From positions 310,001 to 374,000 of the forward strand of contig JAUIDI010000003.1 in assembly GCA_030428705.1 (NCBI GenBank): a DNA stretch of 64,000 bases. Direction: 5' to 3'. Source of the DNA: Bacteroidia bacterium. GTDB lineage: Bacteria; Bacteroidota; Bacteroidia; Flavobacteriales; Flavobacteriaceae. The notes under the pieces were generated by a model. That model was not told the origin of the DNA, ran no database searches, and saw nothing but the letters and a program-made list of their open reading frames with translations. The first letter of the stretch is position 1. Each line of letters starts with the position of its first letter. Below are positions 1 through 7,919 of this stretch, piece by piece. The position numbers and the translations under genes were made by a program.

Positions 1-1349
1 GCGTTTCCTAGAAGGTTGGTCAAAATTTGCCGAATTCGGAATGGGTCTCCCAAAAGGGGTTTTTCAAGCTGCTCGTCAATTTCCAATGTTAGCTTAATGC
101 TTTTGTTACGGTACAATGCCTCGACGTTCTCGGCGGTTTCCTGTATTAGATTGGCAGCGACAAAAGGTACTTTTTCGATATTCAATTTACCCGCTTCCAG
201 CTTGGAGAAATCTAAAAGGTCGTTGACCAGATTACCGACGTATTCGGAAGCTGATTTTACATTTTTGAGGTAACGGGCCTGTTTGTCCGTAATGCCTGTA
301 TTCTCCATCAATTCGGTATAGCCAGATATGGTATTCAAAGGTGTTCTAAGGTCGTGGCTTACAGTAGAAATAAGTTGTTCCCTACTTTTCAGAAGTGATT
401 CTGAAAATTTCTTTTCTTTCTCAAGTTTTTGCCGATACAGTTGTACTTTCCAAAAATCGCGGTTGATCAAAAATGTAAAAATACCCACGATTATGAACCC
501 TAAGAGTGCCGTAATGCCCGCCAGCCGTATGCTGCGGCGCATCGTTGCTTGCCGCTTTTGGCCAACTTCATAGGTGTTGGCCAGGATTTCCTGTTCAAAG
601 GCGGCAATGATATTTTGAAGCTGTCTTGAAAGTTCAAGATCGTTTCTGTTGACCTCCAGTTCTTTTTGTGCGAACGATTGTTGCGATTTGAAATCTTTGA
701 GCTTTGCCCTTTCCAGCATGACCCTTGAAGCCGATAAAATAGAATCGGCATATTCCGCGTCGGCGGTTCCATCTTGATTTTTCGGAACATTTTGGCTCAA
801 AAGCTTGGCATATTCCGTCAGAACTTTTTGTTCGTTCGGAGACAGTTTATCATAATTGGCGACCATGTTTTCGGCCGAAAACCTTCCAAAGGATTCCTTT
901 ATCTTATCGAATTCCTTCAAGGCCTTGTCTAAAGAATTATTGTTGACTCTTCGTTTTTTCAGTTGGCGAAGTTCATTGTTGTTCGCCACCTTCTGTCCCA
1001 ATAAGATTTGAAGACTGTCCAAAAGTTCTTTTTGTTGTGCTGCCTGGGTCAACAATTTCAAAGAATCTATCGAGGTTTTTATCGAATCTATCTTTTGGGC
1101 ATAAGAAAGAAAATTGTTGTCGGAAGTGCTGTTCAAGGCCAATTTTGAAAGACTTTCAGCTTCGTACAGTTCTGTGACCAATGCCCCGGTCTTGAGAAGT
1201 TTGACATCGGTATCTTCACCTGAACCGGTCGCTATATAGTTCTGTATCTCAATATAGATGAAGTAGCCCGAAGTCAAGGCCAAGGCCAATAATACGAGAT
1301 AACTCAGCATTATCTTTAACGTAAACCTATTCTTTGATTTTTCGTTCAT
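1..1349 (-). CDS. sensor histidine kinase, N-terminal part (cut by window edge)
   Basis: The minus-strand reading frame opens with ATG at 1349 (MNEKSKNRFTLKIM) and stays open to the left edge, giving 449 residues without a stop. A membrane segment lies at about residues 10-32. A mostly helical extracytoplasmic region rich in K, L and Q follows to about residue 275, then a second membrane segment (about 280-300). A HisKA dimerisation domain with the phospho-acceptor box VSHDLRTPLNTISGY follows, the histidine being near residue 332. The last visible part (LGDPFRIRQILTNLLGN) is the start of the HATPase N-box. The ATP-binding domain, and any receiver domain of a hybrid kinase, lie outside the window. 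The layout of two membrane helices around a helical sensor is typical of Bacteroidota hybrid or plain kinases. The signal it senses cannot be read from the sequence. Confidence 0.9.
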   Translation of the reverse strand, partial: MNEKSKNRFTLKIMLSYLVLLALALTSGYFIYIEIQNYIATGSGEDTDVKLLKTGALVTELYEAESLSKLALNSTSDNNFLSYAQKIDSIKTSIDSLKLLTQAAQQKELLDSLQILLGQKVANNNELRQLKKRRVNNNSLDKALKEFDKIKESFGRFSAENMVANYDKLSPNEQKVLTEYAKLLSQNVPKNQDGTADAEYADSILSASRVMLERAKLKDFKSQQSFAQKELEVNRNDLELSRQLQNIIAAFEQEILANTYEVGQKRQATMRRSIRLAGITALLGFIIVGIFTFLINRDFWKVQLYRQKLEKEKKFSESLLKSREQLISTVSHDLRTPLNTISGYTELMENTGITDKQARYLKNVKSASEYVGNLVNDLLDFSKLEAGKLNIEKVPFVAANLIQETAENVEALYRNKSIKLTLEIDEQLEKPLLGDPFRIRQILTNLLGN

Positions 1350-1462
1350 ACCGGTGCCCTCAACAATAGACCTGATATAGTTACGTATAATTAACCGATT
1401 TTGTTTACAATTAAGCGTTAAAAATTTCCTCGAAAAGACTATGAAAAATACAATGGCGGACT

Positions 1463-1470
1463 TACATTTG
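1463..1470 (+). promoter_or_regulatory. Bacteroidota -7 promoter element before the riboswitch
   Basis: TACATTTG matches the TAnnTTTG -7 consensus of Bacteroidota exactly. It ends only 6 bases before the outer stem of the TPP riboswitch, so transcription would begin at the first base of that stem. No clear -33 TTG is visible at the expected distance. The geometry supports it being the promoter of the receptor mRNA. Confidence 0.5.
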
Positions 1471-1475
1471 CACTA

Positions 1476-1556
1476 TCTCAAAGGGGTGCTTGAAAAATCA
1501 GGCTGAGATTATACCCAATGAACCTGGGCGGGTAATGCCGCCAAGGGATGGCGAGA
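1476..1556 (+). promoter_or_regulatory. TPP riboswitch (THI element)
   Basis: The conserved THI-box blocks appear in order: GGGGTGC at 1483-1489, CTGAGATTATACCC at 1503-1516, and TGAACCTGGGCGGGTAATGC starting at 1519, followed by GCCAAGGGAT. The P4/P5 arm forms from GGGCGG and CCGCC around GTAATG. The outer stem can close between TCTC (1476-1479) and GAGA (1553-1556). This RNA binds thiamin pyrophosphate. It lies in the leader of the TonB receptor that follows, about 150 bases before its start codon, so uptake should be repressed when TPP is plentiful. No obvious terminator hairpin with a T tract is visible between 1557 and 1706, so control may be through translation initiation. Confidence 0.93.
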
Positions 1557-1706
1557 GCCACTATTTGGAATTTCTACGTCCTTAGCTGGGCAAAAATCAT
1601 TTTTAACTTAGAATAATAGCCCCTTTTATTCGTAACAAACGTATTACGAATGAAACCGCTCTATTCGACTATCAATTTTAAGACTGCTTGCTTATCGGGC
1701 AGTTCA

Positions 1707-3953
1707 ATGCGACTGTTTAAAAACAATAAAAAACAGCGTATCAAAACAATTTTCACAACAATTGCCAGCATTGGCCTGACGATGGGCCTATCGGCCCAAG
1801 AACAATCACAGGATTCTCTCGACGGCAAAAAAATCGTACTGGACGAGGTCTTGGTCTCGGCGGTTAGGGTCGACAACGAATCACCGGTAACTTTTTCGAA
1901 CCTGAAGAAGGAGGAAATCGCACCGCGCAATCTCGGACAGGACATTCCCATATTGATGAATTTTTTGCCTTCTGTGGTCACGACTTCAGATGCTGGTGCG
2001 GGCGTGGGCTATACGGGCATTCGTGTTCGTGGAAGTGATGCAACACGGGTCAATGTGACGATTAACGGTGTTCCATATAATGATTCGGAATCGCATGGTA
2101 CATTTTGGGTGAACATGCCTGATTTCGCTTCTTCGACCGAGAGTTTGCAATTACAAAGGGGAGTCGGTACATCGACCAATGGAGCCGGTGCCTTTGGGGC
2201 CAGTTTGAATTTATTGACCGATGCGGTTTCCGAAGAAGCGTACGGTCAAATATCCTCTTCTTATGGTAGCTTTAATACATTACGGAACAACCTTAAATTC
2301 AGTACCGGATTATTGAACGATCATTTTGAGATTGCGGGCCGTCTGTCGAGAATAACTTCAGACGGTTACATTGACAGGGCTTCCTCCAAATTGGATTCCT
2401 ATTTTTTACAAGGTGCCTTCAAGGATGATAATACGCTTGTAAAGGCATTATTGTTCGGAGGGCATGAGATTACCTATCAAGCGTGGTACGGTACTCCTTT
2501 GGCAAGGATAAACAATGACCTGGAAGGCGTGGAAAAGTTCATTTCGGATAACGGACTGTCGGAAGCGGAGGCCGAAAACCTGAGAAATTCCGACCGACGG
2601 TATAACTATTACACTTATGAGAATGAGGTGGATAATTATAAGCAGAACCATGCCCAATTGCTTTGGAACCAAGAAATTTCGGATGCTTGGAATACCAATT
2701 TGGCCTTTCACTATACACGAGGGCAGGGTTATTTTGAGCAGTTCAGGCAAGATGATGATTTTTCCACCTACGGATTCGAACCCTTGACTGTGAATGGTGA
2801 GGAAGTGAATACTACCGATCTGATCCGTCGCCGATGGTTGGACAATCATTTTTACGGCACTGTTTTTTCGGCTAAATACAATCATAAAAACCTGAACCTT
2901 ATCATAGGGGGCGGATGGAACAAATACGAAGGAGACCATTATGGCGAAGTTATTTGGGCACGTTATGCCAGTAACAGTGAAATTAGGGACCGTTATTACG
3001 ATAACAGCTCTATGAAGACCGATTTTAATGGGTTTACAAAAGCAAACTACAAATGGAGTCGGAACTGGAATATATTCGGGGACCTGCAATATCGAAGAGT
3101 AAAATACCAGGCCAATGGAGAGGAAACTGGAATCGTGGACGATACCTTTGATTTTTTCAATCCGAAGGTCGGGATCATATATGATTTCAATAAGAACAAC
3201 AATTTCTATTTTTCTTATGCCGTTGCGAATCGTGAGCCCAATAGAAACGATTATGAAAACGGGAACCCGAAACCCGAAAAATTGGGCGATTTTGAATTGG
3301 GGTGGCGCTATGTTTCCCCTGAAATTCAAGTAAGTACCAATGCCTATTACATGAACTACAAAGATCAATTGGTGCTAACAGGAGAACTAAACGATGTAGG
3401 TGCGCCATTGCGTGCCAATGTTGGGGATAGTTATCGTCTGGGGCTTGAAGCGGATGCGAACATATCGTTCGGCGATAATTTTCAATGGAGTCCGAATATT
3501 TCATTGAGTACCAATAAGAATAGAGATTTTGTATTTCAACGTGACGGTCAAATTCAAAATTTGGGAAACACCAATATCAGCTTTTCACCAAACCTTATTG
3601 TCGGAAATCGCTTGACGTTTAGTCCTTCTGAAAATCTTCAGGTTTCCGTATTGACCAAGTATGTGGGCAAACAGTATATGGGCAATATAGATTCGGAGGT
3701 CTCGCTATTGGATGCGTATTCACAGACCGATTTGAACGTACAGTACCAAATAACGACCAAAACATTTGTCAAAAGTATTGTGTTGTCGGCACTTGTCAAT
3801 AATGTCTTTGATAGTTTATATGAATCCAATGGGTATTTTTACACCTTTGACGATACTTGGTCCGAGCCCGATACGATTACCACGATCGAAGGAGCGGGTT
3901 ATTATCCACAGGCGGGCATCAACTTTTTGATAGGGGCCACGGTGAATTTTTAA
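1707..3953 (+). CDS. TonB-dependent outer-membrane receptor, probably for thiamin or a precursor
   Basis: The product is an outer-membrane beta-barrel receptor powered by TonB. The N-terminus after M at 1707 (MRLFKNNKKQRIK, then a hydrophobic stretch ending GLSAQEQ) is a signal peptide. An upstream in-frame ATG at 1650 would add 19 residues that fit a signal peptide less well. The plug domain follows (TGIRVRGSDATRVNVTINGVP, LQRGVGTSTNGAGAFGASLN), then a roughly 600-residue barrel with many alternating aromatic strands ending in F (IGATVNF). Length is normal for the family. The substrate is inferred only from the TPP riboswitch directly upstream. THI-controlled TonB receptors are an established predicted route for thiamin uptake in Bacteroidota. 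No inner-membrane thiamin transporter gene lies beside it. Confidence 0.9.
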   Translation: MRLFKNNKKQRIKTIFTTIASIGLTMGLSAQEQSQDSLDGKKIVLDEVLVSAVRVDNESPVTFSNLKKEEIAPRNLGQDIPILMNFLPSVVTTSDAGAGVGYTGIRVRGSDATRVNVTINGVPYNDSESHGTFWVNMPDFASSTESLQLQRGVGTSTNGAGAFGASLNLLTDAVSEEAYGQISSSYGSFNTLRNNLKFSTGLLNDHFEIAGRLSRITSDGYIDRASSKLDSYFLQGAFKDDNTLVKALLFGGHEITYQAWYGTPLARINNDLEGVEKFISDNGLSEAEAENLRNSDRRYNYYTYENEVDNYKQNHAQLLWNQEISDAWNTNLAFHYTRGQGYFEQFRQDDDFSTYGFEPLTVNGEEVNTTDLIRRRWLDNHFYGTVFSAKYNHKNLNLIIGGGWNKYEGDHYGEVIWARYASNSEIRDRYYDNSSMKTDFNGFTKANYKWSRNWNIFGDLQYRRVKYQANGEETGIVDDTFDFFNPKVGIIYDFNKNNNFYFSYAVANREPNRNDYENGNPKPEKLGDFELGWRYVSPEIQVSTNAYYMNYKDQLVLTGELNDVGAPLRANVGDSYRLGLEADANISFGDNFQWSPNISLSTNKNRDFVFQRDGQIQNLGNTNISFSPNLIVGNRLTFSPSENLQVSVLTKYVGKQYMGNIDSEVSLLDAYSQTDLNVQYQITTKTFVKSIVLSALVNNVFDSLYESNGYFYTFDDTWSEPDTITTIEGAGYYPQAGINFLIGATVNF

Positions 3954-3982
3954 GTAATGGGTATAGGGGTAATACCCGACCG

Positions 3983-4420
3983 TTAGTTTGATATAATAAC
4001 GATATTGCCACTGGCCGAAGCACGGTATTCCAACATATCGTAATAGCGTTTGCCATCATCGGGGCGGTTCAAGAACTGCCCCGTAAAAAGACTATACTCA
4101 AAGTCGTCACAGGGGCAGACCACATTTTGGCCGTCAATTGTCATTGTAGAACAATCGTTGGGAGCATGATTGGGGCAACTCGCCTCAAAGACCCTGAATT
4201 GGCCAAAGCCCGTATTCATTACAAATGCGCCCCGGGTACCAACGGTCTGGTTATCTATATAAACGGGGTTCCCGGTATTGGTCAAGGGACTGTATAAGGG
4301 TAGGTTCGTATTAATGTCGAACCGAAAGCCGATTTCCTGTAAATATGGATTTCGATTGGTAGCATCCTTACTACAAGACAATATCAATAAGACCAAAATT
4401 ATGCGCCACATGCGATGCAT
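3983..4420 (-). CDS. Rieske-like lipoprotein with an altered cluster motif
   Basis: A small exported protein of about 145 residues. I chose Met at 4420 because MHRMWRIILVLLILSC then forms a lipoprotein signal with lipobox LILSC; an ATG at 4462 would add 14 residues. The C-terminal half has the outline of a Rieske fold: ASCPNHAPNDC, then VVCPCDDFEYSLFTGQ about 18 residues later, with the usual glycine and aromatic pattern. Canonical Rieske proteins read C-x-H and C-x-x-H. Here the first box is C-P-N-H and the second box ends in aspartate (C-P-C-D), so the second histidine ligand is missing. It may hold a modified cluster or none. The gene converges with the TonB receptor gene, 29 bases away. 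Function unknown. Confidence 0.75.
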   Translation of the reverse strand: MHRMWRIILVLLILSCSKDATNRNPYLQEIGFRFDINTNLPLYSPLTNTGNPVYIDNQTVGTRGAFVMNTGFGQFRVFEASCPNHAPNDCSTMTIDGQNVVCPCDDFEYSLFTGQFLNRPDDGKRYYDMLEYRASASGNIVIISN

Positions 4421-4470
4421 AGCTAAAAAACCGATTAAGAAAACGCATACAAAATTGGGCAAAAAATACG

Positions 4471-4478
4471 TATCTTTG
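4471..4478 (+). promoter_or_regulatory. -7 promoter element of greA
   Basis: TATCTTTG is an exact TAnnTTTG match in the gap between two divergent genes. It would place the transcription start at about 4483-4487, the first bases of the leader hairpin that follows. No convincing -33 element was found. Confidence 0.5.
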
Positions 4479-4482
4479 CGTT

Positions 4483-4531
4483 AAATCCTCTCTAAAAAAT
4501 CAAGGCACGTCTTGATTATCATAGAGGATTT
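4483..4531 (+). other. long hairpin in the greA leader
   Basis: Nested inverted repeats lie directly after the predicted start of transcription. The outer arms are AAATCCTCT (4483-4491) and AGAGGATTT (4523-4531). The inner arms are AATCAAG (4498-4504) and CTTGATT (4511-4517) around a 6-base loop. The greA start codon is 25 bases further on. Only TTTTG follows the outer arm, so it is a poor terminator. A 5' leader structure affecting stability or attenuation is more likely. Confidence 0.55.
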
Positions 4532-4555
4532 TGTTATTATATAAATGAGGAAGTT

Positions 4556-5032
4556 ATGGGTAACGTATCATATTATACCGCCGAAGGTTTGAAAAAGCTC
4601 AAAGACGAGCTGAATCATTTGCGCGATGTAGAACGGCCAAAGGCGTCTCAGGCCATTGCCGAGGCCCGTGATAAGGGGGATCTTTCCGAGAACGCCGAAT
4701 ACGATGCCGCCAAAGAGGCACAGGGGCTGTTGGAGATGAAGATTTCAAAAATGGAAGAGATTTTGGCCAATGCCCGTTTGATAGATGAATCGCAACTTGA
4801 CACTTCAAAGGTCTTGGTACTTTCGACCGTAAAGTTAAAGAACCAGAACAATGGTATGGAGATGAAATATACCCTGGTCGCCGAGAGCGAGGCCGATTTG
4901 AAATCGGGCAAGATTTCGGTCAGCTCGCCTATCGGAAAGGGCCTATTGGGCAAACAGGTGGGCGAAGTAGCGGAGATTACCGTTCCGAACGGTACCCTGA
5001 AATTCGAGATTTTAGAGATAACCCGAGAATAA
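4556..5032 (+). CDS. greA: transcription elongation factor GreA
   Basis: At 158 residues this is the standard GreA length. The N-terminal coiled-coil (residues 8-75) inserts into the RNA polymerase secondary channel and carries the acidic tip GDLSENAEY, with D42 and E45 equivalent to the residues that help polymerase cleave backtracked RNA. The C-terminal FKBP-like domain ends with SPIGKGLLGKQVGEVAEI and a final beta-strand. The start ATG at 4556 directly precedes the conserved opening (YYTAEGLKKLKDEL). The HIT-family gene follows after 12 bases in the same direction, an arrangement often seen in flavobacteria and probably an operon. Expression probably begins at the promoter and hairpin leader at 4471-4531. 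Confidence 0.97.
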   Translation: MGNVSYYTAEGLKKLKDELNHLRDVERPKASQAIAEARDKGDLSENAEYDAAKEAQGLLEMKISKMEEILANARLIDESQLDTSKVLVLSTVKLKNQNNGMEMKYTLVAESEADLKSGKISVSSPIGKGLLGKQVGEVAEITVPNGTLKFEILEITRE

Positions 5033-5044
5033 TCAAAAACACTA

Positions 5045-5437
5045 ATGTCTTCTATATTCACTAAAATCATCAATGGCGAAATCCCCTGTTATAAAATAGC
5101 GGAGGATGATGATTTCTTCGCGTTTCTTGACATTAATCCGAATGCCAAAGGGCATACACTTTGTATTCCCAAAAAAGAGGTGGACAAACTCATGGATCTT
5201 GACGAAGCGACCTATATGGGTCTTATGGCCTTTTCAAGAAAAGTAGGCAAGGCCATGGAACAGGTCTTGGATTGCAAAAGGGTCGGAATGACCGTTATCG
5301 GTCTTGAAGTGCCCCATGTACATGTCCATCTGATACCGCTCAACGGTATGCAGGATGCTACTTTTCAGAAAAAGGTTTCGTTGACCCGTGACGAATTTGA
5401 AAACGTTGCAAATGCTATTCATTCTAAAATTGAATGA
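5045..5437 (+). CDS. HIT-family nucleotide hydrolase (HinT-like)
   Basis: A 130-residue histidine-triad protein. The signature HVHVHLIPL, with H91, H93 and H95, is the catalytic triad motif of HIT hydrolases acting on adenosine phosphoramidates or AMP-lysine type substrates. The N-terminus (SIFTKIINGEIPCYKIAEDD) and the FLDINPNAKGHTLCIPK strand are typical of the HinT branch. It lies 12 bases after greA and is probably co-transcribed with it. The end overlaps the convergent zinc-ribbon protein gene by 14 bases. The natural substrate cannot be decided from sequence. Confidence 0.95.
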   Translation: MSSIFTKIINGEIPCYKIAEDDDFFAFLDINPNAKGHTLCIPKKEVDKLMDLDEATYMGLMAFSRKVGKAMEQVLDCKRVGMTVIGLEVPHVHVHLIPLNGMQDATFQKKVSLTRDEFENVANAIHSKIE

Positions 5438-5780
5438 GCCCTTGTAGGTAAAGATAGACCACTGCAGCTACAAGAACGATCAACAATAAAATAATGATGT
5501 AGAACAATCGGGTAAACCGAATGGAAGCTCTCTCGGGCTCGACCATTTTTTGGTAGTATTCGAAAATACGTTCAATATCATCGGTCCATTTCACCGGATA
5601 AATATTCGAGCCACATTTATTGCAAGTTACCTTGTTCGTGATTTCACCCGTTGTACGATGAAAAAGTTTGCCGTACAGATGTTTTTGGTAGAATGTCAAT
5701 TTTAAGTCTTGGTTGAAACATTCCGGACAGTTGTTGGTCAGGTCGGCTTCTTTAATGACTTCCAATTCTTCCCTTGCCAT
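5424..5780 (-). CDS. small zinc-ribbon membrane protein
   Basis: A 118-residue protein with two CxxC pairs, CPECFN near residue 18 and CNKCGSNIYP near residue 54. Together they form a likely zinc ribbon facing the cytoplasm. A single C-terminal membrane helix follows (LFYIIILLLIVLVAAVVYLY). The start codon overlaps the stop of the upstream histidine kinase by one base (TAATG at 5778-5782), so the two are translationally coupled and probably act together or are simply co-expressed. The stop codon lies inside the end of the convergent HIT gene. No specific family name is recognised; function unknown. Confidence 0.8.
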   Translation of the reverse strand: MAREELEVIKEADLTNNCPECFNQDLKLTFYQKHLYGKLFHRTTGEITNKVTCNKCGSNIYPVKWTDDIERIFEYYQKMVEPERASIRFTRLFYIIILLLIVLVAAVVYLYLQGLIQF

Positions 5781-6931
5781 TATTTAGGTATTTGTTTTAG
5801 AGAAATCTGCATGATCGTACCTGCCTTACTTGACGAATGTACTTTAATTTTTCCATTATGGTATTCCTCGATGATTCTTTTGACAAGTGAAAGTCCTAGG
5901 CCCCAGCCTCTTTTCTTGGAGGTTACGCCCGGATTGAAAATGGTCTGGTGGTCGCTTTTTGGTATCCCATGCCCTGTGTCGGTGACCTGTATGTTCACAT
6001 ATCTGCCATCGGGAATGATCTCTATGCGAATGCTGCCTTTTCCTTTCATCGCATCGATACCGTTCTTGACCAAATTTTCGATGGTCCAATGGTAAAGGGC
6101 GGGGTTGAGCATAACATTCAGATGTTCCACTTTTGATGCGAACGAAAAATCGATAAGCTTAGAACTACGCAATTTCAGATATTCATAGGCATCCTTTGTC
6201 TGGGTCACGATATCGTGCTCGTCCAACTTGGGCAATGACCCGATTTTTGAAAAACGCTCGGTGATGGTCTCGAGTCGATTGATATCCTTTTCGATTTCGC
6301 GGGTAATATCGGGGTTGATATTTTCGGTTTTCAAGATTTCGTTCCAGCCCAACAATGATGATAGCGGCGTACCGATTTGATGTGCCGTTTCCTTGGCCAT
6401 GCCCGCCCATAGCTTGTTCTGTTCGGAGGCCTTATTGGTTTTAAAAAAGAAGAAAATGACCGCCCCGAACAAGAAAATTATAAGCAGCAAAGCCAAGGGA
6501 TAGTATTTCAGTTTGTTCAGAACTTCTGAATTTCCATAATATAAGGTGGCCAATTCTTCTCCTAGATGGTCGATGACAATGGGTTGGTTCTCCTTTTTGA
6601 ACCTTGCTATGGTCTTTTTGATGAAGATTGTGTCCGTCGCTTTTTCTTCGGGCATGTTATGTATTTTGGTCGAACCGTCTTTGTTGACCAGGATCATAGG
6701 GGTAGAGATATTATTTTGAAAGACTTTCAGTGGAAGGTCACCGGGGTCGGCATCTAAAGGAGTGGACAATAATGTGGAGTGTGCCGTGGCCCAGATTTCC
6801 ATTTTATGGCGTTCCTCTTCCTTGAATTTTTTGAAAAAACTGTTCGTATTCCAAAGAATCAAACTGACGATAACAAAGGACGCTATCAACAAAATGATAT
6901 TCGAAGTTTTGTTTTTCGGATTGAATTGCAT
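5780..6931 (-). CDS. membrane sensor histidine kinase
   Basis: This 383-residue kinase has membrane helices at about 11-29 and 143-163, enclosing a periplasmic sensor of roughly 110 residues. The phosphorylation box is AHQIGTPLSSLLGW with H184. It is a variant common in Bacteroidota in which the usual E after H is replaced by Q-I-G. The HATPase domain shows the N-box (ENLVKNGIDAM), G1 (DTGHGIPKSD) and G2 (GWGLGLSLVKRI). No receiver domain or response regulator gene is adjacent, so it is an orphan kinase in this window. The zinc-ribbon gene is coupled downstream by a one-base overlap. Its signal is unknown. Confidence 0.93.
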   Translation of the reverse strand: MQFNPKNKTSNIILLIASFVIVSLILWNTNSFFKKFKEEERHKMEIWATAHSTLLSTPLDADPGDLPLKVFQNNISTPMILVNKDGSTKIHNMPEEKATDTIFIKKTIARFKKENQPIVIDHLGEELATLYYGNSEVLNKLKYYPLALLLIIFLFGAVIFFFFKTNKASEQNKLWAGMAKETAHQIGTPLSSLLGWNEILKTENINPDITREIEKDINRLETITERFSKIGSLPKLDEHDIVTQTKDAYEYLKLRSSKLIDFSFASKVEHLNVMLNPALYHWTIENLVKNGIDAMKGKGSIRIEIIPDGRYVNIQVTDTGHGIPKSDHQTIFNPGVTSKKRGWGLGLSLVKRIIEEYHNGKIKVHSSSKAGTIMQISLKQIPK

Positions 6932-7037
6932 CCAAGTATTTTCTTGCTTTAAAGATAACGTAAATAGATAGAAATTGGTGCCTGGGCCACTTCCGGTACT
7001 TTTTCGCTAATGGGCAATTGGCTATCTTTACCCTGTT

Positions 7038-7919
7038 ATGAAAACAATGGTTTCCATCAGTCCGAACGAACTTTCAACAGGCCAATTGCATGGCTATCTT
7101 TTGGGGGCCGTCGGCCCCAGACCCATCGCTTTTGCGAGTACTGTCGATGAAGAAGGCAGGCCGAACCTTTCCCCTTTTAGTTTTTTCAATGTTTTTAGTG
7201 CGAATCCGCCTATACTGATTTTCTCGCCAGCAAGAAGGGTACGTGACAACACGACCAAACATACGCTGGAAAATGCATTGAAAACCAAAGAAGTAGTGAT
7301 AAATGTTGTGAATTACGATATTGTTCAACAAATGTCATTGGCGAGTACCGAGTATGCCGAAGGGGTCAATGAGTTCAAAAAATCGGGACTGGCCATGTTG
7401 CGATCCGATTTGGTACAACCGTATCGCGTTGCCGAATCCCCGGTGCAGTTCGAATGTAAGGTCACAAAGGTTGAAGCTTTGGGAAAAGAGGGGGGTGCCG
7501 GAAACCTGATATTTTCAGAAGTCCTGAAAATTCATATCCATTCATCGATTTTGGATAAAAATGGAAGCATAGATCAGCATAAAATCGATCAAGTAGCCCG
7601 TATGGGAGGCAATTGGTATTGTCGTGCCACGGCCGGTATGTTCGAAGTGCCAAAACCATTGACCAATTTAGGAATTGGGGTGGACCGTATTCCTGAACAG
7701 ATTCGGTTGAGCAAAGTATTGACCGGTAACGATTTGGGAATGTTAGGGAATATAGAAGAGATTCCGTCTGAAAAGGAAGTGGAAGAATTTATTGCCGGCA
7801 ATGATGATTTGAGCGCCTTGATCAATAGTGGTAACCACTTAAAAATAGAGCGAAGGGCACAGGAGTTTTTGGAAGAAGGCGATGTTCCCTCAGCTTGGAA
7901 ACTTTTGCTTTCGAAATGA
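7038..7919 (+). CDS. flavin reductase-like FMN-binding protein
   Basis: A 293-residue member of the flavin reductase / DIM6-NTAB family. The split-barrel FMN-binding region spans about residues 15-190, with the hallmark GPRPIAFASTVDEEGRPNLS and PFSFFNVFSANPPILIFSP. The C-terminal 80 residues are helical. Such proteins bind FMN and reduce flavin or act as NAD(P)H oxidoreductases; the substrate here is unknown. The stop codon overlaps the start of the methyltransferase-like gene (ATGA at 7916-7919), a clear sign of one operon. An alternative start at the fourth codon (MVSIS) is possible. TATCTTTA at about 7022 is a near match to the -7 promoter element. Confidence 0.93.
   Translation: MKTMVSISPNELSTGQLHGYLLGAVGPRPIAFASTVDEEGRPNLSPFSFFNVFSANPPILIFSPARRVRDNTTKHTLENALKTKEVVINVVNYDIVQQMSLASTEYAEGVNEFKKSGLAMLRSDLVQPYRVAESPVQFECKVTKVEALGKEGGAGNLIFSEVLKIHIHSSILDKNGSIDQHKIDQVARMGGNWYCRATAGMFEVPKPLTNLGIGVDRIPEQIRLSKVLTGNDLGMLGNIEEIPSEKEVEEFIAGNDDLSALINSGNHLKIERRAQEFLEEGDVPSAWKLLLSK

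Noticed and set aside
2448-3368. Long open frame of 306 codons on the minus strand inside the TonB receptor gene
   Set aside because: It is antisense to a well-supported gene, and its translation has no domain, signal or start context. It reflects codon bias of the plus-strand gene.
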